Assembly (NCBI GenBank): GCA_934646845.1
Contig: CAKUEV010000088.1
Span: 1 to 7,352, forward strand
Direction of reading: 5' to 3'
Length of the DNA: 7,352 bases
Source of the DNA: an uncultured Slackia sp.
GTDB taxonomy: Bacteria > Actinomycetota > Coriobacteriia > Coriobacteriales > Eggerthellaceae
Numbering within the stretch: position 1 is the stretch's first letter; each line of letters begins with the position of its first letter. This document shows, piece by piece, positions 1 to 4,955 of this stretch. The notes under the pieces are model-generated. The model made no database searches. It saw only the letters and a list, made by a program, of their open reading frames with translations, and was not told where the DNA came from. The position numbers were made by a program, and so were the translations under genes.

Positions 1-188
1 GCTGGCAGAGCTTGGGTGCGGCGCCGTGCGCCATCGACAAGCTGCGTGGCCAGCATCGTTGGCACATTTTAATCAAGGCGCCTGCAGGGGCCGACATCTC
101 AAAGCTCGCTGAGCCGGTGATTCGCAAACGACGCGCGAACAAGAAGGTCAACGTCGCCGTCGACGTCGACCCCTACAGCTTGCTGTAG
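1..188 (+). CDS. priA: Primosomal protein N' (PriA replication restart helicase), C-terminal end only
   Basis: Only the last 61 codons are present, read from base 3 to the TAG at 186-188; the gene begins outside the window. PriA is the 3'-5' DNA helicase that recognises stalled or repaired forks and reloads the replicative helicase. The visible part matches the PriA C-terminal domain: GAAPCAIDKLRGQHRWHILI is the conserved block (family pattern roughly P-x-I-x-x-L/I-R-G-x-x-R-W/Y), followed by a lysine-containing strand and the typical ending VDVDPYSLL. The helicase motifs and zinc-binding cysteines lie upstream and cannot be checked. The next genes are def, fmt and rsmB, the usual neighbours of priA, which supports the call. 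The identification is confident despite the short fragment. Confidence 0.9.
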   Translation, partial: WQSLGAAPCAIDKLRGQHRWHILIKAPAGADISKLAEPVIRKRRANKKVNVAVDVDPYSLL

Positions 189-203
189 GTGGTGTGAGCT
201 TTG

Positions 204-237
204 CTCCGGTACGCCGCGCTGGGGTGGCGTACCGGAG
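204..237. terminator. Perfect 12-bp inverted repeat after priA, possible T-poor terminator
   Basis: The arms CTCCGGTACGCC (204-215) and GGCGTACCGGAG (226-237) are perfectly complementary around a 10-base loop (216-225). The hairpin starts 15 bases after the priA stop, where a terminator would be expected. No T-run follows on the plus strand, and the complementary strand has none either, so it does not fit the classical intrinsic terminator. It could be a T-poor hairpin terminator, a 3'-end stabilising hairpin, or a binding site for a dimeric protein. The structure is certain; the function is inferred. Confidence 0.5.
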
Positions 238-344
238 GGCCATGCCCAATCGGCCGCTCGTCAGGTGCGCATGTGCCGTCGATCGCCGCCGTCCGCGTAT
301 TTGTGTGTACCATCTGCGCATTTGTCGGCCCAGACGCCACTCTT

Positions 345-353
345 TGATATACT
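345..353 (+). promoter_or_regulatory. Extended -10 promoter candidate for def-fmt-rsmB
   Basis: TGATATACT combines a TGn extension (345-347) with a -10 hexamer TATACT (348-353; five of six match TATAAT). Transcription would begin near 360, giving a leader of about 60 bases before def. The best -35-like element is TTGTCG at 322-327, but its 20-base spacing is too long, which fits an extended -10 promoter with little -35 contribution. The position after the priA hairpin and before def suggests that def-fmt-rsmB can be transcribed independently of priA. Confidence 0.5.
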
Positions 354-376
354 CTCGGCTGCAAACTTTGCTTGTT

Positions 377-404
377 GAAACGGGGCCTGATTCGTGGCCC
401 TTTC
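377..404 (+). other. Leader hairpin just upstream of the def ribosome binding site
   Basis: GGGCC (383-387) pairs with GGCCC (396-400) around an 8-base loop. The stem can be extended by GAAA (377-380) with TTTC (401-404), leaving CG (381-382) as a bulge. It lies between the predicted transcription start and the def SD sequence (AAAGGA, 409-414). A GC stem followed by TTT resembles a weak terminator or attenuator, but no competing antiterminator arm is evident. It matches no riboswitch class I recognise. The regulatory role is speculative. Confidence 0.3.
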
Positions 405-421
405 GATAAAAGGAACTGAAT

Positions 422-964
422 ATGGCTTTTGACACGCTCCCGGTGGTGGAATACCCCGACCCCATTCTTCGCCAGGTGTGCGAGGAATGCGACATCAAAG
501 ACAAGAGCTTGAAGAAGCTCGCGAAGCAAATGGCGAAAACGATGTACAAGAACAACGGTTGCGGCATTGCCGCGCCGCAGGTGGGCGTGCTTAAGCGCAT
601 CATCGTGATTGATTGCGACCAAGAAGATGGCCGCCAAGATCCCATCACGCTCATCAATCCTGAAATTCTTGAACTCAAAGGCGAATTGGTCACCGAAGAA
701 GAGGGCTGCCTTTCGTGCCCCGGCATTTCCGTGCCTGAATGCCGCCGCGAATACGCCGTGGTGAAATTCACCGACTTCGACGGCGAAGACTACATCATCG
801 AAGGCGACGGCCTGCTCGGTCGCTGCCTGCAGCATGAAATCGACCATCTGAACGGCAAAACGTTGTTCGAAAGCGCTGCGCCCGCTGCGCGTCTCAAGGC
901 GCTGCGCGATTACGAAATCGCGCGAGCGGCAGGAGCCAAGCCGGGTGACACGAGCATCGACTAG
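422..964 (+). CDS. def: Peptide deformylase
   Basis: This 180-residue metalloenzyme removes the N-formyl group from nascent polypeptides as they leave the ribosome, before methionine aminopeptidase acts. All three family signatures are intact: motif I GCGIAAPQVG (residues 46-55, pattern GxGxAAxQ), motif II EGCLS (94-98) with metal ligand Cys96, and motif III HEIDH (138-142) with ligands His138 and His142 and catalytic Glu139. The length is normal for a bacterial deformylase. The ATG at 422 is supported by AAAGGA at 409-414, 7 bases upstream. The gene is followed after 27 bases by fmt, which adds the formyl group that Def removes, a classic pairing. Nothing is broken or missing. Confidence 0.97.
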   Translation: MAFDTLPVVEYPDPILRQVCEECDIKDKSLKKLAKQMAKTMYKNNGCGIAAPQVGVLKRIIVIDCDQEDGRQDPITLINPEILELKGELVTEEEGCLSCPGISVPECRREYAVVKFTDFDGEDYIIEGDGLLGRCLQHEIDHLNGKTLFESAAPAARLKALRDYEIARAAGAKPGDTSID

Positions 965-991
965 CAAACACTTTCGAAAGGCGGTGATTCC

Positions 992-1945
992 ATGCGCATT
1001 GTGTTCATGGGAACCCCCGATTTTGCGGCGAGCATTCTTATCGAGCTGAAGGAACAGCACGACGTCGTCGCTGTGTACACGCGCGCCGATGCGGTGCGCG
1101 GCCGCGGCAAGAAGCTTGTGCCGTCTCCGGTGAAGGAAGTCGCTCTTGGCGCGAACATTCCTGTGTTCGAGCCCCGCACGCTTCGCGACGATGCTGAAGT
1201 TGAGCGTCTTCGCGCGCTCGCCCCCGACGTTATTTGCGTCGCGGCGTACGGCATGATTCTGCCGCAGGCTGTGCTCGATATTCCGAAGCATGGTTGCTTG
1301 AACGTGCACGCGTCGCTTCTGCCGAAGTACCGCGGCGCGGCCCCCATCGAGCGCGCCATTCTGAATGGCGACGACGAGGCGGGCGTGTGCATCATGCGCA
1401 TGGAGGCCGGTCTTGACGCGGGCGATTACTGCATTTGCCGTTCTTGCCAAATCGCGGGCATGAATGCCGAGCGTTTGACGGGCGAACTTGCCGACAAGGG
1501 CGCGTATGCGCTGCTTTCCGCCCTCTACGATGTGGAGCACGGCGTGGAACGTTGGGTCAAGCAGGTTGAGGAAGACGCTACGTGGGCGCCCAAGATTGAA
1601 AAGGGCGAACTGAACCTGAACCCTGAAATCGCCCGCATCGATAACCTTCGCCATGTGCAGGCATCGGGCGTGCAGCACCCTTCGAAGTGCTCCATTGCGG
1701 GCAAAGGCGTCACGGTGCTTTCCGCATCGGCGCTTTCGCAAGACGATTCGTGCTTCGAGGCCGCTTCGGGCCTCGCGCAGGGCAAGGTGTTGTTCGCGCA
1801 AAAAAGGTTGTTCCTCGGATGCGCCGACGGCGTTTTCGAGATTCTGGAAATAAAGCCTGATGGAAAAAAGGAAATGGATGCTCGTTCGTTTGCTGCGGGC
1901 GTGCAGAACATCAAGTCGGGCGAGATTGAGTGGGAGACATTGTAA
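992..1945 (+). CDS. fmt: Methionyl-tRNA formyltransferase
   Basis: This 317-residue cytoplasmic enzyme transfers a formyl group from 10-formyltetrahydrofolate to the amino group of initiator Met-tRNA. The N-terminal formyltransferase domain (about 1-190) begins MRIVFMGTPDFA and carries the catalytic set Asn104 and His106 (NVHASLLP) and Asp142 (GLDAGD), with the folate-site loop SLLPKYRGAAPIE at 108-120. The C-terminal tRNA-binding domain (about 205-317) ends with the typical KPDGKKEMDARSFAAG block (288-303). The ATG at 992 is preceded by AAAGG at 977-981. The length is normal for the family. The stop TAA (1943-1945) abuts the rsmB ATG, so the two genes are probably translationally coupled. 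Confidence 0.97.
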   Translation: MRIVFMGTPDFAASILIELKEQHDVVAVYTRADAVRGRGKKLVPSPVKEVALGANIPVFEPRTLRDDAEVERLRALAPDVICVAAYGMILPQAVLDIPKHGCLNVHASLLPKYRGAAPIERAILNGDDEAGVCIMRMEAGLDAGDYCICRSCQIAGMNAERLTGELADKGAYALLSALYDVEHGVERWVKQVEEDATWAPKIEKGELNLNPEIARIDNLRHVQASGVQHPSKCSIAGKGVTVLSASALSQDDSCFEAASGLAQGKVLFAQKRLFLGCADGVFEILEIKPDGKKEMDARSFAAGVQNIKSGEIEWETL

Positions 1946-4132
1946 ATGGCATACGATAACAAGGGCGCAGGCGATTCTCGCGGCAACCGATCGAACAACA
2001 ACCGCGGCGGCAACGGCCACGGCAACGGCGGATATCGCGGCAAGGGCGGCGACTCTCGCGGACGCGGCAACGGCGACAAGGGCGGCTTCCGCGGCTCGAA
2101 GGGCCAGGGCGGCTACAAGAAGTACGACGGCGAGCGCAAATTCGACCGCGACGATAACCGTGGCGGCTATAAGGGCGGCAAGCCTCAGGGCGGCTACAAG
2201 GGCCGTGGCGATCGCGACAATCGCGGTGAAGGCCGCAAGTTCGACCGCGACAATCGCGGCCCGAAGCGCGATTTCAAGCGCGACGATAATCGTGGCGGCT
2301 ACAAGAAGCACGACGGCGAGCGCAAGTTCGACCGCGACGACAACCGTGGCGGCTACAAAGGCGGCCGCGACTTCGACCGCAAGCCTCGCGGCGATCGTCG
2401 CGACGGCGATCGTGATTTCAAGAAGGGCGGCTACAAGAAAGACTTCAGCCGTGACGAGCGCAAGTTCGAGCAGGGCGAGCGCAAGTTCGACCGCGATGGC
2501 CGCAAGTTCGATCGCGACGACCGTGGCCCGAAGCGTGAGCGCTCCTTCGATGGCGACAAGCGTGACGACCGTCGTTTCGACAAACGCGATGGCGGCAAGT
2601 TCGAGGGTCGTGGAGACCGCCGTTTCGACGATCGTCCGAAAAAGCGCTTCGACGACGACAAGCGTGGCTTTAAGCCGCGCCGCGACGACGAACGCAGCGA
2701 CGCGCAGGTCGACGACGATGCTCCTCGCAGCGAGTATCGCGAGCACCGTCGCAAGGGTGAAGGCTATCGTGGCACGGGCGGCGGCTACCGCAAGCCCAAG
2801 GGCCAAGTGCATGTGACGCCTGCTCGCCAGGCCGCCTGCGCCATTGGCCGTGTGGTGCGCGAGCGCAATGCCTATGTTGCCGAAGTCACGCCTGCCGTGC
2901 TCGCCAAATTCCAGGGTATTTCTCCCGAAGACGCTGCATTTGCCACGAAAATCGCGCGTGGCGTAACCGCGACGGTCGGCACGCTCGACGAGTTCATTAA
3001 CCGCAACATGAAAACCCCGAACGACATCGACGAGGTCGTTCGCGACGCTATGCGCGTGAGCGCCTATGAGTTGCTGTTCCTCGACAAGCCTGCCTATGTG
3101 GTCGTTGACCAGGGCGTTGAGCTCGTGTGCTCCGTTGCCCCCAAGGCGGGCGGTCTTGCCAACGCCGTGCTGCGCCGCATGTCGGAAAGCGCGAAAACGT
3201 TCCCGTTCGGCAACCCGAACCTGAGCCTGCAGGTGCTCGCGCGTTCGCAGGCCTTCCCGATGTGGCTCGCCAAGCGTCTCATGAACGAAATGACGCTGCC
3301 GAAGGCGACCGCATTCATGCGCGCCTGCAATACCGACGCTCCGGTGTTTATCGCCGTGAATTCCGTGAAGGGCGATTTCGAGCAGATCGAAGAGGCTTTT
3401 GACCAGGCCGGTTCGTTGCTTGAGCCGTCGGAAGACGTGCAGGGTTGCTATCGCGTGAAGGAAGCCCGTTCGCTGCGCAGCGCCGACGTGCGTGCGCTGT
3501 TCGAAGCCGGCGAGCTGCTCGTGTCCGATGAGGGCGCGCAAACTGTGGCTCAGCTTGCCATGCCTGCCGAGGAGCCCGCGAGCTTCCTCGAAATCGGTTC
3601 CGGCCGCGGCACGAAGACCATTCTGCTCCAGAGCGCCGCGCATCGCGCATTTGGCCATTGCGTGCCTATGACCTCGGTCGACGACCATGAGTTCAAGGGC
3701 AAGATTCTTGGTGAGCGCTGTGCCGCGTATGGCATCGACACGGTTGAGCCTTTCACGGCTGACGCGCGCACTCTTTCGCAAAAGCTGCCCGAGGCGAGCT
3801 TTGACGCCGTGCTGCTCGATGCTCCATGCTCGGGTGTTGGCACGCTGCGCCGCCATCCCGAGATTCGCTGGCGCTTGAAGCCCGAAGATATCACCAGCAT
3901 GGCCTCCATCAACCTCGACTTGCTCATCGAGGCGGCCAAGATGGTGAAGCCGGGCGGCGTTATCACCTATGCGACCTGCACGGTTTTCCCTGAAGAAAAC
4001 GAGCAGGTTGTCGAGCGCTTCCTGAAGACGAAGTTCGGCGAGCAGTTCGAAATCGAGGAGCAGGTACAAACCACGCTTACGTCGAATGGCCCCGACGCCC
4101 ATTACGCCGTGCGCCTGCGTCGCCACGCATAA
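1946..4132 (+). CDS. rsmB: 16S rRNA cytosine-C5 methyltransferase RsmB with a long RGG/KFDRD-repeat N-terminal extension
   Basis: RsmB (Sun/Fmu) methylates a cytosine of 16S rRNA (C967 in E. coli) using SAM. The 728 residues comprise a low-complexity charged extension (1-286), a NusB-like RNA-binding domain (about 290-415, ending NAVLRRM) and a Rossmann methyltransferase domain (about 430-728). Motif IV DAPCSGVGTLRRHPEI (625-640) carries the release cysteine Cys628, and motif VI YATCTVFPEENE (675-686) carries the nucleophile Cys678. Without the extension the protein would be about 442 residues, the usual RsmB size. Motif I reads LEIGSGRGTKT (548-558) instead of the common CAAPGGKT type. The ATG at 1946 directly follows the fmt stop and has GGAG at 1933-1936, nine bases upstream. 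No better start lies at the domain boundary: the extension is in frame, and its codon preferences match those of the rest of the gene. Confidence 0.94.
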   Translation: MAYDNKGAGDSRGNRSNNNRGGNGHGNGGYRGKGGDSRGRGNGDKGGFRGSKGQGGYKKYDGERKFDRDDNRGGYKGGKPQGGYKGRGDRDNRGEGRKFDRDNRGPKRDFKRDDNRGGYKKHDGERKFDRDDNRGGYKGGRDFDRKPRGDRRDGDRDFKKGGYKKDFSRDERKFEQGERKFDRDGRKFDRDDRGPKRERSFDGDKRDDRRFDKRDGGKFEGRGDRRFDDRPKKRFDDDKRGFKPRRDDERSDAQVDDDAPRSEYREHRRKGEGYRGTGGGYRKPKGQVHVTPARQAACAIGRVVRERNAYVAEVTPAVLAKFQGISPEDAAFATKIARGVTATVGTLDEFINRNMKTPNDIDEVVRDAMRVSAYELLFLDKPAYVVVDQGVELVCSVAPKAGGLANAVLRRMSESAKTFPFGNPNLSLQVLARSQAFPMWLAKRLMNEMTLPKATAFMRACNTDAPVFIAVNSVKGDFEQIEEAFDQAGSLLEPSEDVQGCYRVKEARSLRSADVRALFEAGELLVSDEGAQTVAQLAMPAEEPASFLEIGSGRGTKTILLQSAAHRAFGHCVPMTSVDDHEFKGKILGERCAAYGIDTVEPFTADARTLSQKLPEASFDAVLLDAPCSGVGTLRRHPEIRWRLKPEDITSMASINLDLLIEAAKMVKPGGVITYATCTVFPEENEQVVERFLKTKFGEQFEIEEQVQTTLTSNGPDAHYAVRLRRHA
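2126..2179 (+). repeat. 54-base coding repeat, copy 1 (RsmB residues 61-78)
   Basis: This encodes DGERKFDRDDNRGGYKGG. The same 18 residues are encoded again at 2312-2365. The two copies differ at 4 of 54 bases (AAA/AAG, GAT/GAC, TAT/TAC, AAG/AAA), all at synonymous third positions. A duplication followed by selection on the peptide is the simplest reading. Confidence 0.85.
2312..2365 (+). repeat. 54-base coding repeat, copy 2 (RsmB residues 123-140)
   Basis: This is the second copy of the 18-residue unit found at 2126-2179, 186 bases (62 codons) downstream in the same frame. The peptide is identical while the DNA carries four silent changes. Shorter degenerate units continue up to about residue 240. 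Confidence 0.85.
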
Positions 4133-4162
4133 CGAATTGCCGCGCAGAGCGTGAACGTATAT

Positions 4163-4194
4163 GAAAAGAGCCCCGATTGGGGCTCTTTTCTTGT
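4163..4194 (+). terminator. Intrinsic terminator after rsmB, probably bidirectional
   Basis: A perfect 12-bp stem pairs GAAAAGAGCCCC (4163-4174) with GGGGCTCTTTTC (4179-4190) around the loop GATT. The descending arm ends in TTTTCTT, giving the U-rich tail on the plus strand. The A-rich left arm supplies an equivalent U-tract on the minus strand, so the element can also stop transcripts arriving from the convergent ogt gene. It lies 30 bases after the rsmB stop. Between it and the ogt stop (about 170 bases) I see no gene; only an isolated seven-T run stands out. Confidence 0.9.
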
Positions 4195-4362
4195 GCTATG
4201 GGCTTTCTTTGCGTGGGCAATACGCGAGGTCGGCGTTCGTTCGGAGCTCGTCGGCCATGCTCGTAACGTTTTTTTGGCGGTGTATGTCGGGTTCGAATAC
4301 CGTGCGTGACGTCCTTTGGGGTCTTGTGCTCGACCGAATCGCTCGCCTTCGCGCCGCTTAGC

Positions 4363-4845
4363 CTATTTCATTTTCGAGGTATCGACGCCCTCGAGGTCGA
4401 GCAGGTATTTCTTGATTTTCACTCCGCCCGCGTAGCCCACGAGTTTGCCGTCGGCCCCAATGACGCGGTGGCACGGCACCACAATGGGCAGCGGGTTTTT
4501 GTTGTTGGCGAGCCCTACCGCGCGAAAACCCTTGGGGCTGCCAACCATTTCGGCGATTTCCGCGTACGTGCGCGTTTGGCCGTAGGGGATCGTTTCGAGG
4601 GCTTTCCATACTTTGAGCTGGAATTCGGTTCCATGCGGCGAGAGGGGAATGTCGAAGAAGCGGCGCTTGCCTGCGAAGTATTCCTGCAGTTGCGTCGCGG
4701 CTTTGTTCGTGAGCGCGCTCGGGCGGCGCGGGCCATCGTGTGCAACATCGCCAAAAGCTATCGCGCAAATGCCCGCCTCGTCGGCGGCGATGCTCAGTCG
4801 CCCCATGGGCATGGCGTATACAAAATAATTCGTGCAGCGTTGCAT
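4363..4845 (-). CDS. ogt: Methylated-DNA--protein-cysteine S-methyltransferase (O6-alkylguanine DNA alkyltransferase)
   Basis: This suicide repair protein transfers the alkyl group from O6-methylguanine (or O4-methylthymine) in DNA to its own cysteine. With the start chosen here it has 160 residues: a small N-terminal domain (about 1-70), then the DNA-binding and active-site domain. The signature PCHRV (124-128) carries acceptor Cys125. GSPKGFRAVG (102-111) includes the likely arginine finger Arg108, followed by NKNP (115-118), and YGQTRTYAEIA (88-98) belongs to the helix-turn-helix region. The frame is open back to 4938, but the ATG at 4845-4843 is preferred: it has AAAGGA six bases upstream, and a perfect -10 lies at 4870-4875, inside the longer version. 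An ATG at 4851 overlaps that SD. The gene lacks the AraC-like part of Ada. It stands alone on this strand. Confidence 0.93.
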   Translation of the reverse strand: MQRCTNYFVYAMPMGRLSIAADEAGICAIAFGDVAHDGPRRPSALTNKAATQLQEYFAGKRRFFDIPLSPHGTEFQLKVWKALETIPYGQTRTYAEIAEMVGSPKGFRAVGLANNKNPLPIVVPCHRVIGADGKLVGYAGGVKIKKYLLDLEGVDTSKMK

Positions 4846-4850
4846 GGTCA

Positions 4851-4856
4851 TCCTTT
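4851..4856 (-). promoter_or_regulatory. Ribosome binding site that decides the ogt start
   Basis: On the minus strand AAAGGA (4856-4851) precedes the ATG at 4845-4843 with conventional spacing. The alternative ATG at 4851-4849 shares its A with this element and so cannot use it. The translated extension upstream (starting MNFGRGPCLF) shows no family similarity. Confidence 0.65.
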
Positions 4857-4869
4857 CGTGTGTTCTTCG

Positions 4870-4875
4870 ATTATA
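4870..4875 (-). promoter_or_regulatory. -10 element of the ogt promoter
   Basis: The minus strand reads a perfect TATAAT here (plus strand ATTATA). Transcription would start near 4863, leaving a leader of about 18 bases before the ogt ATG at 4845. No good -35 hexamer is present at 17-18 bases upstream, so basal activity may be weak or activator dependent. Confidence 0.55.
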
Positions 4876-4898
4876 GGCGGCAAGCGCTGCGGCTGCGT

Positions 4899-4904
4899 TA
4901 GAAT
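4899..4904 (+). promoter_or_regulatory. -10 element candidate for the rpe operon
   Basis: TAGAAT matches five of six bases of TATAAT and would place the transcription start near 4911, about 45 bases before the rpe start codon. No convincing -35 or TGn extension accompanies it. The upstream contact region overlaps that of the divergent ogt promoter. The call rests on position and hexamer match only. Confidence 0.4.
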
Positions 4905-4944
4905 GGAGGAAAAGGCAGGGGCCTCGCCCGAAATTCATGCAAGC

Positions 4945-4950
4945 AAGGAG
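4945..4950 (+). promoter_or_regulatory. Ribosome binding site of rpe, facing overlapping ATG and GTG codons
   Basis: AAGGAG ends five bases before the GTG at 4956 and three bases before an out-of-frame ATG at 4954 (sequence ATGTG). Only the GTG frame gives the epimerase, and no in-frame start is seen further upstream. The GTG is therefore taken as the rpe start. Confidence 0.75.
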
Positions 4951-4955
4951 CCAAT

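Larger units (their letters stand above)
1946..2803 (+). other. Low-complexity RGG/KFDRD-rich region encoding RsmB residues 1-286
   Basis: The encoded segment has no Leu, Ile, Cys or Trp, one Val (255) and one Thr (277); Gly, Arg, Asp and Lys dominate, with regularly spaced Phe and Tyr. Three zones are visible. Residues 1-57 are Gly/Asn/Arg/Ser-rich. Residues 58-250 are built on KFDRD (copies at 65, 98, 127, 180 and 187) and RRFD/KRFD variants. Residues 251-286 form a charged linker. RGG triplets occur at 20, 72, 116 and 134, mostly within NRGGYK. This composition is typical of intrinsically disordered RNA-binding tails such as those on some DEAD-box helicases. That role here is inferred. Confidence 0.85.

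Noticed and set aside
194..409. A 71-codon plus-strand frame (GTG start) in the priA-def gap
   Set aside because: It is Arg-rich without recognisable features and runs through the inverted repeat, the promoter and the def leader. It looks like non-coding GC-rich DNA.
1946..2803. The repeat region as a frameshift artefact, CRISPR-like array or foreign insertion
   Set aside because: The frame is continuous with rsmB, repeat units are irregular in spacing with no constant repeat and variable spacer pattern, and codon preferences match the flanking genes.
1860..2816. A 318-codon plus-strand frame rich in Ala, Thr and Ser overlapping the end of fmt and the rsmB repeats
   Set aside because: It is a frame-shifted reading of the repetitive GGC/CGC/GAC codons, with no SD evidence of its own and no domain character.
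173..4126. A 1317-codon open frame on the minus strand across def, fmt and rsmB
   Set aside because: def, fmt and rsmB all lie in the same plus-strand frame, and this antisense frame is codon-aligned with them. It stays open because TTA, CTA and TCA codons are avoided in this GC-rich coding style. The product is Ala/Val/His/Arg-rich without family signatures, while the sense genes are certain.
4245..4275. A possible second terminator ending in the seven-T run near 4269-4275
   Set aside because: The only nearby pairing (GAGC with GCTC) is four base pairs and is separated from the T-run by several bases, so there is no stable terminator hairpin.
4287..4306. GGGTTCGAATACC, resembling a tRNA T-arm, in the rsmB-ogt gap
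   Set aside because: Only three stem pairs form around the loop, and I find no acceptor stem, anticodon arm or D-arm at the right distances on either strand.
4161..4361. A 66-codon plus-strand frame after rsmB
   Set aside because: Its start lies in the terminator hairpin, there is no SD, and the composition shows no protein character.
4846..4938. An N-terminal extension of ogt to 4938
   Set aside because: It would contain the perfect TATAAT of the gene's own promoter, lacks family similarity and has a worse ribosome binding site than the ATG at 4845.
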